A DNA stretch of 64,000 nucleotides from Rivularia sp. MS3 (GCA_019192545.1 JAHCMI010000049.1:1-64000), one strand, 5' to 3'; counted from the stretch's first letter, positions 1 to 9,546 are shown. Notes: a model not told the origin generated them from the sequence alone. Program-made: numbers and translations.

Positions 1-169
1 TGCCGACTGCCGACTGCCTTGCCCTAATTACAATTTTCAACGCCGACCTACTTATATTACTCGTTATCCATATAAATTGTTTGTGCGTCTAACCCAACCT
101 ACAAATTAATCAAAAATATTAATTATTTTCTAAACCTTCTTCCTCCTCTTCCTGCTCTTCCCTGTTTTC
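1..169. repeat. Gene-free left edge with short tandem repeats
   Basis: The window opens with a direct repeat of the heptamer TGCCGAC and continues into AT-rich sequence with no credible coding frame. It looks like ordinary repeat-bearing spacer downstream of the acetyltransferase gene. Confidence 0.5.
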
Positions 170-661
170 TCAGCCAACTCTCAACCCTAAAATCACCAAC
201 CCGCGCTCTATTCCATCAATATCGGCAATTCCTGGCATATGTCCCCAGCGTTGAAAAGCAAATTGTTCAAACAGTTTTAAACTCGCTTCATTATGTTCAA
301 AAATAAATCCAATTAACGTTTTTAAGCCCAAGTTTGGACTTTGACGAATCGCTTCTTTTAAAAGTCTTTTTCCCAAACCTTGTTTCTGATAATTTGTAGC
401 GATATAAATACTCACTTCGGCTGTTGCACGATAAGCCGGTCTACCATAAAACGGTTGAAAACTCAACCATCCAGCAATGATATCCCCGGTTTCTATTACC
501 CAGAGGGGATGTTTGAGGGGAGAACGTTTTCTAAACCAGTTTATCCGACTCATTACAGATACTGGTTCTAAATCTGCCGTTGCCATTCTACCGGGAATTG
601 AAGCGTTGTATATCGCCACAATCGCGTGTAAATCTTTTTCAGTCGCATGACGGATAATCAT
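170..661 (-). CDS. GNAT N-acetyltransferase, phosphinothricin-acetyltransferase-like
   Basis: A 163-residue single-domain GNAT enzyme that would transfer acetyl from acetyl-CoA to a small amine or amino acid in the cytoplasm. The N-terminus (IIRHATEKDLHAIVAIYN) and the acetyl-CoA loop QKQGLGKRLL near residue 92-101 are typical, and the FEHNEASLKLFEQFAF stretch is the usual GNAT motif B. The overall pattern resembles the Pat/YncA group that acts on phosphinothricin, methionine sulfoximine or similar amino acids; the real substrate cannot be read from sequence. The gene is divergent from the SDR gene, with about 60 bp between the two starts, so the two could share a control region. Confidence 0.8.
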   Translation of the reverse strand: MIIRHATEKDLHAIVAIYNASIPGRMATADLEPVSVMSRINWFRKRSPLKHPLWVIETGDIIAGWLSFQPFYGRPAYRATAEVSIYIATNYQKQGLGKRLLKEAIRQSPNLGLKTLIGFIFEHNEASLKLFEQFAFQRWGHMPGIADIDGIERGLVILGLRVG

Positions 662-719
662 TTGTAGTTTATGAACGACAATATTAAGAAATGATACAGA
701 AATATTGATTATATTTGTT

Positions 720-1520
720 ATGCCTAGCGCAATTATTACAGGTGGCTCTCAAGGAATTGGCAAAGCGACGGCGCTTTTATTCGCTCGGAAAGGATATGAC
801 TTGGTTTTAACAGCGCGATCGCTAGATACTTTGGAAGCAACAGCAGCGGAAGTTCGGGCAATCGGAACTAAGGTATTAGCTGTACCCTGCGATGTCAGTC
901 AAGAAGCACAAGTAAATAATTTAATATCCAAGGCTTTAGAATACTTTGGCAGCATTGATGTTTTAATCAATAATGCTGGGGTTTGTATGAATGGCCCAAT
1001 CGAGCATACTTCTTTAGATGACTGGCATAGAGTAATTGATGTAAATCTCTGGGGATATATTCACACAATTCATGGAATTTTACCCCATTTTATAGCCCGT
1101 GGTGCTGGAACAATTGTAAATGTAGGTTCTATCGGTGGTAAGTTACCGTTACCAGAAATGACTGTTTACTGTACCAGCAAGTACGCGATTACAGGTTTAA
1201 CAGAAACTTTGCGGATAGAATTAAAACCTAAAGGTATTCATGTAGGTGCAGTACATCCGAGCGCTACCAACAGCAACTTTATGGAAAGAGCGCAGTTTCG
1301 TGGCAGCAACCAACAAGAAGCAGACAAACGTCGCAACTCTATGAGCAGTTTTCTAGAATCTCCCGCAGCTAGCAAACCAGAAGATGTTGCAAATGCTGTT
1401 TGGGATGCAGTCAAACATCAAAAAGATGAAGTAGTAGTCGGTAGTGGTTCATTTATGTCAGCCGCTTATAAGTTTTTCCCCGGATTAATGCAGGCTGCGA
1501 TGCAGACATCTAGAGAGTGA
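720..1520 (+). CDS. Short-chain dehydrogenase/reductase (SDR)
   Basis: Classical SDR of about 266 residues, an NAD(P)-dependent oxidoreductase. The cofactor motif TGGSQGIG lies at the N-terminus, the structural NNAG motif follows about 80 residues later, and the catalytic Ser/Tyr/Lys set is seen as GSIGG followed by YCTSK. I chose ATG at 720 because it places the first beta strand (SAIITGG) at the normal distance; an in-frame TTG at 705 would add five residues of no clear value. The substrate is unknown. It is divergent from the acetyltransferase gene and no operon partner is evident downstream. Confidence 0.85.
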   Translation: MPSAIITGGSQGIGKATALLFARKGYDLVLTARSLDTLEATAAEVRAIGTKVLAVPCDVSQEAQVNNLISKALEYFGSIDVLINNAGVCMNGPIEHTSLDDWHRVIDVNLWGYIHTIHGILPHFIARGAGTIVNVGSIGGKLPLPEMTVYCTSKYAITGLTETLRIELKPKGIHVGAVHPSATNSNFMERAQFRGSNQQEADKRRNSMSSFLESPAASKPEDVANAVWDAVKHQKDEVVVGSGSFMSAAYKFFPGLMQAAMQTSRE

Positions 1521-2108
1521 ACAGTGAGCAGTTAACAGTTAACAGTTAACAGTGAACAGTTAAAAGTTGCTATTTGAATAGCATCACATATTTAATCCTC
1601 TTGAGAGGGCTTTTGGTATGAGCCGGGGAATTGCATTCCCCGGTGTGTTGGGATGTGAAAATGTATCATGGTGCGTTGTGCTTTGCGACAACACACCTCA
1701 CATTTATTAACTGCTCACTGATTACTGCTCGCTGATTACTGCCTTCAGATTGATGCTAATTTTTAAGTTTTCTGTATATGTCAGACTATAGACATAAATA
1801 ACTATTTCGCCGTAAAAGTCAATATATTTTTACTAAAATAAATATATGTATCCTGATACCCTATATTTTTATTTGCAAATTAAGGAAAATAAATATATTT
1901 CCAAGGTCTAACTAGATGCTATTTAAATATTTGTGTTTTGCAGGGACACAAATAAAATTTTTTTTAAATAATCTGATTGGTGCATCATACTTTCCCTTTT
2001 GTAACTGTATAAATTTATTACTTAAAAGTTGAACGTTGACACAAAACCCTCTTGCTTCATGTAAGTGAGTGGGTGAATTTCGCTATGCCAATAAGATGGT
2101 AATATCCT
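1521..2108. repeat. 588-bp spacer with tandem heptamer repeats
   Basis: The spacer starts with tandem copies of AACAGTT/AACAGTGA just after the SDR stop (about 1519-1562). It also carries a GTGCGTTGTGC...CACAACAC hairpin-like stretch (about 1670-1705) and CTGATTACTGCTC repeats (about 1710-1740). The remainder is very AT-rich, with no coding frame that looks real. Confidence 0.5.
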
Positions 2109-3020
2109 ATGCAAGATAATATTACAACAAAAAAACCGGTTGAAAATAGAAAGAGTAATAAAGCCGAGGAAATTGCTTTTCTTGTTAATAGAATTAGAAG
2201 CGGTATTTGGCTGTTTGGTATTCCATCTTGGCTGTTTGGGATTGGTGACAGAAGTTTAGCGGCATTTGCTGATGGTTATATATCTGTAATTGAAGTTATA
2301 CAGTTATTTACAGCTTCCTTGTTTTTTGCAAGTTGGCTGTTTTTAAGGCCTGATGATTCGCTTGAAAATGACGATTTTATCGCTTTACAAGGTAAATACT
2401 GCAATAATTATGCTTTAAAGTCTAATTTGAAGCAAAGATATATGATTAGCCAAGAATATATATTGCCTTTTCCTTATATCTGCCAAATTTATCATTTATT
2501 AAATTTAAAGCATTTAGAAAGCATTCACCATTTTAGTTTAAATAATTTAAAAGTTGTTAATGTTAGTGATTTTCAACTTACAGAGAATGGTGGAGCCATC
2601 AAATTTCAAACTATGTTGGATTCTCCCTTTAATCCGCTACGCATTTGGAGACAGCCGACTGTTGAAGTTGATTTAATTTTGCATAATCCCTACACTGTCG
2701 AATTAAGTATTCCTGTTTACAATCAAAAAAGAATAACTGTTATCTTCCATGCGGTTCCTTTGAATGAAAACGAACATTATTTCTTCATAGATATTTACAG
2801 CGATTTAGAATGGTTCAAGCCATTTTTGCAGTTGCTGTTACATTTTGCTTCTTGCTTAACTTTGTTTGAAGATATACCTTATTTACGCAATTTATCTGAA
2901 AAGAACCGAGATAGTTTACTTAAATTGGGCAAAGTATCCAACTGTAAAAGCATGTCGCTTTACAGAAGATTTGTAGAGTTATACGGAACTCATTTGAATA
3001 ATTGCCCAATGCTTAATTAA
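2109..3020 (+). CDS. Unrecognised membrane-associated protein, 303 aa
   Basis: I do not recognise this protein. It starts with a charged tail (about residues 1-25) followed by two hydrophobic segments (about residues 28-48 and 58-80), then a soluble alpha/beta region. Near the C-terminus, the hydrophobic LQLLLHFASCLTLFEDIPYL and following SEKNRD loosely recall the tail of Rieske-type ring oxygenases, but no Rieske CxH...CxxH motif is present. That resemblance is weak and is only a guess. The flanking genes are in unrelated orientations, so context does not help. Codon use and AT content match the neighbours. Confidence 0.55.
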   Translation: MQDNITTKKPVENRKSNKAEEIAFLVNRIRSGIWLFGIPSWLFGIGDRSLAAFADGYISVIEVIQLFTASLFFASWLFLRPDDSLENDDFIALQGKYCNNYALKSNLKQRYMISQEYILPFPYICQIYHLLNLKHLESIHHFSLNNLKVVNVSDFQLTENGGAIKFQTMLDSPFNPLRIWRQPTVEVDLILHNPYTVELSIPVYNQKRITVIFHAVPLNENEHYFFIDIYSDLEWFKPFLQLLLHFASCLTLFEDIPYLRNLSEKNRDSLLKLGKVSNCKSMSLYRRFVELYGTHLNNCPMLN

Positions 3021-3195
3021 GGGAATGGGGCATGGGGCATCGTAATTAAGGTTAAAGGTCAAAGGTCAAAGTTAAAATTAAAATTATTCTTATCACTTTG
3101 TCTCCTTCTTCTCGATCTCCTAATCTCTCTATCACCTCATCTAGCTACTCGCTACTCGCTACTTGCTACTTGCTACTTGCTACTCTTAACTTTAT
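3021..3195. repeat. Short tandem repeats between convergent genes
   Basis: Tandem AGGTCAAAGGTCAAAG (about 3047-3072) and CTACTCG/CTACTTG heptamers (about 3138-3183) fill the spacer between the orphan gene and the ABC ATPase gene. Confidence 0.7.
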
Positions 3196-4869
3196 TTACG
3201 CTCTTGCTAACAATGGCGCGGCGGCGAGCAGAGTTTTAGTATAAGGATGTTGAGGGTTAGAGAAAATGTCTTGGGTTGCACCAAGTTCGACGATTTTACC
3301 ACCGTTCATGACGGCGATTCTGTCGCATAAAAATCTGGCTAACCATAAATCATGGGTGATAAATAAATAAGTTAATTCAAATTCGTCTTTTAATTCCAAC
3401 ATTAAATCTAAAACTTGCGACTGTACGCTAGCGTCTAACATGCTTACGGGTTCATCGCAAATTACTAATTTAGGACGAGTTATTAAAGCGCGAGCGATTG
3501 CAACTCTCTGCTGTTGTCCCCCGGATAAGTCGGAGGGATAGCGTTGACAGTACATTTCGGATGGGTTTAACCCTACTTTATCGAGCATCCATAAGACTTG
3601 CTCTTTTGCTGCCCCAGCATCGGCTAAGTTATGGATGATTAAGGGATCGGCTATATTCTGCCCTACTGTCATTGTAGGATTCAAACAAGCATGGGGGTCT
3701 TGAAATATCATCTGCATTTGTCGTCTTTGGGAACGTACTTGTTTGCGCGACAAACTGGTTAATTCTTTGCCTAGAAATTCAACTTTACCCCCGGTAGGAC
3801 GAATTAATTGCAGTATTGTCCGCGATAAGGTGCTTTTCCCGCAACCTGATTCGCCAACTAATCCCAAAATTTCTCCTGGATACAGTTCTAAGTCGATCCC
3901 GTCTACTGCTTTAATAGTTTGTCCTTGCCCTCTAAATATTCTTTCTATAAAGCTTGGTTCAATAGTATAGTGCTGTTTTAATTCTTTGATTGCAAGTAAA
4001 GGCGTGACGTTGGATGATTTTTCGTTGAGACTAGTTGATAATTCTGCGGCCGTATCTGCATTTTCTTCCGTTGAAAATGTTTGTATGTGCAGTGCTGCTT
4101 GTAAAAGCGAACGAGTATATTCGTGCTGCGGATTTTGAAATACTTCCTTGGATAAACCAGTTTCTACCATCTTGCCCTGAAACATTACACCAATGCGATC
4201 GCAATATTCAGCAACCATTGCTAAGTCGTGGGATATTAGTAGCAATGCCATGTTTTCTTCGGCGCATAGTCTGGTCAATTCTTGCAAAATTTGGGCCGAA
4301 ACTGTGACATCTAAACTAGTTGTCGGTTCGTCAGCAACAATTAATTTAGGATTTAATAGTAATGCTAAAGCAATTGCAACTCTTTGGCGCATTCCACCAC
4401 TAAATTCGTGGGGATACTGACTCCATCTTTCGGAGGGGATATTAACTTTTTGTAAGGTAGCAATAGCTTTTTCTTTCGCCTGCGAGCTAGAAAGTTGCGG
4501 GGAATGGGCTTTGAGAGTTTCAAGACAGTGGTTGCCGATTGTCATTAATGGATCTAAACGAGTCATCGGGTCTTGAAAGATTAATGCTACTGCTTCTCCA
4601 CGAAATTTACGCAGATGTTCGGCAGTCATATCGAATACAGGTCGCCCTTGAAACATCACCTGCCCCTCGATGCGTGTAGAGTCAGGCAGCAATCGCATCG
4701 CTGCACGTCCTAATGTAGATTTACCACAACCGGATTCTCCAACCAGTCCCATTCTTTCTCCCGGTTGTAGAACAAAAGAGACATCATCAACTGCCCATTT
4801 TTCTTCTTCAGTGCTGCTTGTAGGGTAACCTACGCGGAGGCTTTGAATCGACAATAAAACATCACTCAT
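3196..4869 (-). CDS. Duplicated ABC transporter ATPase, oligopeptide/dipeptide type (DppD-DppF fusion)
   Basis: A 557-residue protein with two complete ABC ATPase domains that would power import of peptides, opines or related solutes at the inner face of the membrane. Domain 1 has Walker A GESGCGKST (about 44-52), signature SGGMRQ (157-162) and Walker B LIVADEP. Domain 2 has Walker A GESGCGKST (339-347), signature SGGQQQ (449-454) and Walker B LVICDEP. Each domain ends with the oligopeptide-transporter motif NPQHxYT, typical of the Opp/Dpp family. The fused layout matches the YejF/GsiA type. No permease or binding-protein gene is nearby, so the partner components are encoded elsewhere. Confidence 0.9.
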   Translation of the reverse strand: MSDVLLSIQSLRVGYPTSSTEEEKWAVDDVSFVLQPGERMGLVGESGCGKSTLGRAAMRLLPDSTRIEGQVMFQGRPVFDMTAEHLRKFRGEAVALIFQDPMTRLDPLMTIGNHCLETLKAHSPQLSSSQAKEKAIATLQKVNIPSERWSQYPHEFSGGMRQRVAIALALLLNPKLIVADEPTTSLDVTVSAQILQELTRLCAEENMALLLISHDLAMVAEYCDRIGVMFQGKMVETGLSKEVFQNPQHEYTRSLLQAALHIQTFSTEENADTAAELSTSLNEKSSNVTPLLAIKELKQHYTIEPSFIERIFRGQGQTIKAVDGIDLELYPGEILGLVGESGCGKSTLSRTILQLIRPTGGKVEFLGKELTSLSRKQVRSQRRQMQMIFQDPHACLNPTMTVGQNIADPLIIHNLADAGAAKEQVLWMLDKVGLNPSEMYCQRYPSDLSGGQQQRVAIARALITRPKLVICDEPVSMLDASVQSQVLDLMLELKDEFELTYLFITHDLWLARFLCDRIAVMNGGKIVELGATQDIFSNPQHPYTKTLLAAAPLLARA

Positions 4870-5598
4870 AATTAGTTGCCAGTCCTATTAGCTATAAGTC
4901 CCCGAAAGGCGCATTTTTAGTGTTACGGTTGAATATTTACATTCCCACAATCGTCGAGAATCATTAACTGCACGCTTAAATTTTTATACTTTACCAGATT
5001 CGCTTTATAATCCTTGTTACCTCTGACATCAAAATCTACGAATTATTATTGGGTATTATCAATTACATGGGTTGGCATAAACCTTGATATTGTACTTGTT
5101 TTAATCGACAACTTATTTTTACCGCTCGACGCGAAAAAAAACAAAAAAATCGCGTTGTAACTAATCCTTTTAACCTATGTCGGCAGAAACAACCGAACTA
5201 CAACTAATTCATCAGACATAATAGAAAATACTTCTATATGAGTATGACCTATTTGCCAAAATATCGGAGAAAAATGTTAATATCAACTTGAAAGCTAAAC
5301 ACCACTCTACGAGTAGATGTGTTGAAAAAATATCAAAGCTAATACTAAACTTTTACAAAATTTTTCTTTTCTCAAAAAGAAAATATGGTGTAAGAGTATA
5401 CTATTAGTTGTATTTAGTTAGTTAATATTTTCGCTTTAATTTTTATCCAGCTTTTAGCTTTTAGCTTTTAGCTTTTAGCTAAGAAGGGTTGAATACCCCA
5501 CCGTCTGCACGGTGCCAAACAATTGTTTGGGGTTTAAATCCCCATCTAGTTGCAAGCTAATAGCTTATAGCTAATAACTAGCTAATAACTAATAGCTT
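4870..5598. repeat. 729-bp spacer with AGCTTTT tandem array and triple hairpin
   Basis: AT-rich spacer without a credible gene. It carries about 4.7 copies of AGCTTTT at 5449-5481. Next to it are three abutting inverted repeats at 5499-5543: CACCGT/ACGGTG, the 16-bp palindrome CCAAACAATTGTTTGG, and GGGG/CCCC around TTTAAAT. A GCTAATAACTA tandem repeat runs up to the patD stop. Confidence 0.7.
5499..5543. repeat. Cluster of three adjacent hairpins
   Basis: Stem CACCGT/ACGGTG lies at 5499-5514, the perfect 16-bp palindrome CCAAACAATTGTTTGG at 5515-5530, and a GGGG/CCCC stem at 5529-5543. The compact multi-hairpin form resembles the interior of the small elements at 11623-11794 and 19551-19698. 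Confidence 0.65.
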
Positions 5599-5961
5599 TT
5601 ATTCGTCATCTGCTACTTTATCCATCTTAAGAATGGCATCGCAGTATCCAATCAGGGTTGTTAAACGTTCTTTTAGAGCATCTATTCTTTCTTTAATGGT
5701 AGAAGCTTGCCGCGCTCCTTGAAAAAACATTATATCTATCTGTAATAGCTGCAACTGCCTGCTTATTTCAGTCTGATAGGATTGCTCTGTAGGATATTGA
5801 GTAGTCAAAGGTACAATATCGGAACGAAAGAAGCTTTGCAAAGATGCCAGCCGTTGGCGCAGTTCGGCAGCATTGGTTAGATTAGAAGAGATATCAGCTT
5901 GCAATTGGCGCAACAAAGTCTTAAATGCTCGATATTTCTGCTTATTAACAGACATAACCAT
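5599..5961 (-). CDS. patD: PatD-like heterocyst frequency control protein
   Basis: A 120-residue, all-helical soluble protein. The pattern EISRQLQLLQIDIMFFQGAR and the ending KERLTTLIGYCDAIL match my memory of the cyanobacterial PatD family, which tunes heterocyst frequency in Anabaena and is reported to be NtcA-regulated. No enzymatic motif is visible and the length is right for the family. The first ATG (5959-5961) and a second in-frame ATG (5953-5955) are both possible starts; neither has a clear ribosome-binding site. I saw no good GTAN8TAC NtcA site directly upstream. It is divergently transcribed from rsh. The assignment is by recognition only, with no search done. Confidence 0.6.
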   Translation of the reverse strand: MVMSVNKQKYRAFKTLLRQLQADISSNLTNAAELRQRLASLQSFFRSDIVPLTTQYPTEQSYQTEISRQLQLLQIDIMFFQGARQASTIKERIDALKERLTTLIGYCDAILKMDKVADDE

Positions 5962-6255
5962 GTTTATTGAGATAGTATTAATGTCAAGAATTTTATCTCA
6001 TAGAATAATCTAATCTTTTAAAATTAATTTTTCCATAGCCAACCGCCTCAAACTTAGCATTGAGGCTTTATTCGCCATTACTCTTTTTGAACAATTATGA
6101 TGCGGAACAATTATTCCATTAGAAAAACATTGTTAGCTGAGAAAAACCCTTCTAAATTAGCAAACTTACCTCGCTCTTTAAAAGCAGCATCACAAAAACA
6201 GCAATGTCGTTTGCGTCGTCCATCCTCTTTAGATATTAGCCCCGTTCGCTCAAAT

Positions 6256-8514
6256 ATGAACCTTACAGTTGTAGATTCGCAGATTAATATTCCTCTTCCG
6301 GAGTGGTTGGAAGATTGTTTAAATCCAGTGTCAGATAATAGCGATCTCCAAGCTGCGGATAAAGATTTAATTAGTCGTGCATTTCGATTTGCTTACGATC
6401 TCCACGAAGGACAGATGCGTAAATCTGGAGAACCATATATTTGTCATCCCGTAGCTGTTGCCGGAATACTCAGGGATTTAGGAGGCAGCTCTGTTATGAT
6501 AGCAGCTGGGTTTTTACATGATGTAGTTGAAGATACAGAAATTACAATTGAAGAAATTGAAGAACGGTTTGGTGAAGAGGTAAGACGCTTAGTTGAAGGG
6601 GTTACAAAGCTTTCTAAAATCAATTTTAAAAGTAAAACCGAAAGTCAAGCAGAAAACTTTCGCCGCATGTTTTTAGCTATGGCGCAGGATATTCGCGTCA
6701 TTGTTGTGAAATTAGCAGATCGTTTGCATAATATGCGGACATTGGAAGCCATGCCCGAACATAAACGCCGCGCTAAAGCTTTGGAAACTCGGGAAATTTT
6801 TGCTCCTTTGGCGAATCGTTTGGGTATTTGGCACGTTAAATGGGATTTAGAAGATTTAGCGTTTAAATATCTCGAAACTGATTCTTACCGTCAGATACAG
6901 CAGTTGGTAGCCGACAAGCGAGCGGCGAGAGAAGAAAGATTAACCAACGTCACCGAAACATTACGCTCTCGTTTGAAGCAAGCTGGAATTGAATGCGTTG
7001 ATATATCAGGTCGTCCCAAGCATCTTTATAGTATTTATCAGAAGATGCAGCGTCAAAATAAAGAATTTCACGAGATTTTTGATTTAGCAGCCCTGAGAAT
7101 TATCGTTAAAACCAACGAAGAATGCTATCGCGCTTTAGCATTAGTTCACGATTCTTTTCGTCCAATTCCGGGCAGATTTAAAGATTACATCGGGCTACCT
7201 AAGCCAAACCGTTACCAGTCATTGCATACAGGTGTAATTGGCCCGTGGGGTCGTCCGATGGAAGTACAAATCCGCACTTTAGAAATGCATCGTATCGCTG
7301 AGTACGGCATTGCAGCCCATTGGATTTACAAGGAAACTGGTGGTTCTAATAATACTCAATTAACCGCAGCTGATGAGAAATTTACCTGGCTGCGACAGTT
7401 ACTAGAATGGCAAAACGACCTTAAGGACGCTCAAGAATATTTAGAGAGCATTAAAGATAATTTATTTGAAGACGATATTTACGTTTTTACGCCAAAAGGT
7501 GATTTAGTTGCATTAAGTCCAAATTCAACTACGGTGGATTTCGCCTATCGCATTCATACAGAAGTAGGTAACCATTGTGCCGGAGCCAAAGTAAATGGAA
7601 GAATGGTTCCGCTTTCTACAAAATTGGACAATGGCGATATTGTAGAAATTATCACTCAGAAAAACAGTCACCCAAGTTTGGATTGGTTGAATTTTTCCGC
7701 TACTTCAGCAGCCAAAAATCGCATTAAGCAATGGTATAAGCGTTCGCGTAGAGAAGAAAATATTGCTCGTGGTAAAGAATTATTAGAAAAAGAATTAGGT
7801 AAATCTGGCTTTGAAAGCATTTTAAAATCCGAGCCGATGCAAACCGTAGCAGACAAATGTAACTACCAAAATGTTGAAGACTTGCTTGCTGCTTTAGGTT
7901 ACGGTGAAGTCACTTTAAACTTAGTGTTAAATAGATGGCGAGAAATAGTTAAAGAGCAACAGCCTTTAGTGACAGATGTAGATGAAATTCTTTCCAATTT
8001 ACCTACCTCCTCATCAAAAGCATTGCGAGAAACAACTACCACACCTCGTAACAGCGATTCTCCTATAGTTGGTGTGGAAGGGTTAATGTACTATATTGCG
8101 GGTTGCTGTACTCCGATTCCTGGAGAACCAATTATCGGTATAGTCACCAGGGGTAGAGGAATTTCTATCCATCGTCAAGGATGTCAGAACTTAAAAAATG
8201 CAGGTTGCGAGCGTTTAGTTCCTGTTAGTTGGAATAACAGCGAGGAAATTAAGCGCCATTCCCAGAATTATAGCGTTAATGTCCAAATTGAAGCTTTAGA
8301 CCGCGTTGGAGTTTTCAAAGATATCCTATCACGGTTGAGCGACCAAGGAATCAACGTGTCTCATGCGAATGTTAAAACCGCAGTCAATCAACCAGCATTA
8401 ATAGATTTAGGAATAGAAGTATCGGATAAAAAACAATTAGAACATGTTTTTACTCAGATCAAAAAAATGAGCGATATTCTAAATATTCGTCGTCAAGGGC
8501 AAGTTGAGGATTAA
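6256..8514 (+). CDS. spoT: Bifunctional (p)ppGpp synthetase/hydrolase (RelA/SpoT, Rsh)
   Basis: Long RSH enzyme (about 752 aa) that makes and degrades the stringent-response alarmone. The N-terminal HD hydrolase keeps the metal-binding His (CHPVAVAGIL) and the HDVVEDT motif, so hydrolase activity is expected. The synthetase domain has the RPKHLYSIYQKM and GRFKDYIGLPKPNRYQSLHT signatures. A TGS domain (DDIYVFTPKGDL) and a C-terminal ACT domain (VGVFKDILSRLSDQGINVSHANV) complete the usual order. An upstream ATG at 6097 is in frame, but the extra 53 residues are basic and low in conservation-like features; ATG at 6256 (MNLTVVDSQ) gives the usual family N-terminus. It is divergent from the patD-like gene. 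Confidence 0.93.
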   Translation: MNLTVVDSQINIPLPEWLEDCLNPVSDNSDLQAADKDLISRAFRFAYDLHEGQMRKSGEPYICHPVAVAGILRDLGGSSVMIAAGFLHDVVEDTEITIEEIEERFGEEVRRLVEGVTKLSKINFKSKTESQAENFRRMFLAMAQDIRVIVVKLADRLHNMRTLEAMPEHKRRAKALETREIFAPLANRLGIWHVKWDLEDLAFKYLETDSYRQIQQLVADKRAAREERLTNVTETLRSRLKQAGIECVDISGRPKHLYSIYQKMQRQNKEFHEIFDLAALRIIVKTNEECYRALALVHDSFRPIPGRFKDYIGLPKPNRYQSLHTGVIGPWGRPMEVQIRTLEMHRIAEYGIAAHWIYKETGGSNNTQLTAADEKFTWLRQLLEWQNDLKDAQEYLESIKDNLFEDDIYVFTPKGDLVALSPNSTTVDFAYRIHTEVGNHCAGAKVNGRMVPLSTKLDNGDIVEIITQKNSHPSLDWLNFSATSAAKNRIKQWYKRSRREENIARGKELLEKELGKSGFESILKSEPMQTVADKCNYQNVEDLLAALGYGEVTLNLVLNRWREIVKEQQPLVTDVDEILSNLPTSSSKALRETTTTPRNSDSPIVGVEGLMYYIAGCCTPIPGEPIIGIVTRGRGISIHRQGCQNLKNAGCERLVPVSWNNSEEIKRHSQNYSVNVQIEALDRVGVFKDILSRLSDQGINVSHANVKTAVNQPALIDLGIEVSDKKQLEHVFTQIKKMSDILNIRRQGQVED

Positions 8515-8580
8515 GTTTATTGTTTCTATTTTGATATGAAAAAAACATATTAGATTTTGCATCCAAAATATTTTGTTCTG

Positions 8581-8615
8581 AAGGCGGTTTCCTTAAAAGT
8601 AACCGTCTTATTTTC
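8581..8615 (+). terminator. Intrinsic terminator downstream of rsh
   Basis: A 9-bp stem, AAGGCGGTT/AACCGTCTT with one G-T pair (8581-8589 and 8601-8609), is followed by ATTTTC. It lies 67 bp past the rsh stop. Confidence 0.55.
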
Positions 8616-8711
8616 ATATGAATTAACAAGAGTATTGAAATAAAAAACTTATTGACGATTGACAAGTTGTGTATAAAATAGAGCATAAATACATTGTGCT
8701 AGGAGCATTTC

Positions 8712-9437
8712 ATGAGTCGTTGTCGTTTATTAATTAAAACTCTTGTCAGTATTATTTTTGCTACACTTTCCGTTTCATGTAACACTCAGGTTAATAGAAC
8801 AAGACAGCAGCCCCAAGTGAATGCAGGGCAAACTCCGCAACCGAATATTGTTTATGGCGATATGATTATAAAAAAAGAATCAGATTATTTAATGATTCCG
8901 GTTAGTATATTTCCTGATGTCAACCAAGGGGAGAAAAGCTGGTCAAATTTAACTAGCAGTTCTTATTCTCGTTCTTATAAAGATAGAAAAAATATATATA
9001 ATTTAATATTTTATTCTAAAAAAGATGCTTCTATCAATACTTTACTAAATAAGAAGGCTATCATTAAGTCATTTGATTTAATCGAAAAAAAAACAATTGG
9101 AAAACCAAACAAAAGATTTTGGCTGTATAGAATTATTGAACAAGATACAAATAAAGATAATAAGTTAAATTATCAAGATGCAACTATTGGATACTTGTCC
9201 GACTTATCAGGAAGAAACTTACAGCAAATTACTCCTAACAATACTCAGTTAAATAGCTGGAATGTAGTACAAAGTACTGGAGCAATATTTCTTGAGATAA
9301 CTAAGGATACAAATGACGATAAAAGGTTTGATACTAAAAGTTATATGCGAGTCAATTTAGATAACCCCGCTATCGGCAAAGAAATCATTAACAGCGAATT
9401 AGAAAACAAAATCAAATCGTATATCGTTGAACAGTGA
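8712..9437 (+). CDS. Predicted lipoprotein with two EF-hand-like loops
   Basis: A 241-residue protein with a hydrophobic N-terminal signal (about residues 6-20) ending in LSVSC (Cys23), which is an acceptable though not ideal lipobox. It would therefore sit on a membrane surface. Two acidic loops, DTNKDNKLNYQD (about 145-156) and DTNDDKRFDT (about 199-208), match the DxNxDxxL calcium-loop pattern of EF-hand or dockerin modules. In both, the loop follows a beta-like stretch (WLYRIIEQ and IFLEITK), suggesting a two-fold repeat. Function is unknown; calcium binding is inference. It is probably a single-gene unit, with rsh upstream ending in a likely terminator. Confidence 0.65.
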   Translation: MSRCRLLIKTLVSIIFATLSVSCNTQVNRTRQQPQVNAGQTPQPNIVYGDMIIKKESDYLMIPVSIFPDVNQGEKSWSNLTSSSYSRSYKDRKNIYNLIFYSKKDASINTLLNKKAIIKSFDLIEKKTIGKPNKRFWLYRIIEQDTNKDNKLNYQDATIGYLSDLSGRNLQQITPNNTQLNSWNVVQSTGAIFLEITKDTNDDKRFDTKSYMRVNLDNPAIGKEIINSELENKIKSYIVEQ

Positions 9438-9546
9438 ACGGTGAACAGTTACCAATTACCAATTATCAATTACTAATTACCCTTCGGTTTCAACACTTGT
9501 TACAAGTCGGGGAACCCGCCCAACGCAGTGTTTCACCAGTTACAAA
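9438..9546. repeat. Tandem TTACCAA/TTATCAA-type repeats and GTTACAAG element
   Basis: ACCAATTACCAATTATCAATTACTAATTACC-like repeats are followed by a segment containing CAACGCAGTGTTTCACC. The same string recurs near 62294-62310, so this is a dispersed repeat family. Confidence 0.6.

Noticed and set aside
6097-6255. N-terminal extension of rsh from the ATG at 6097
   Set aside because: The extra 53 residues lack conservation-like features; the ATG at 6256 gives the usual family start.
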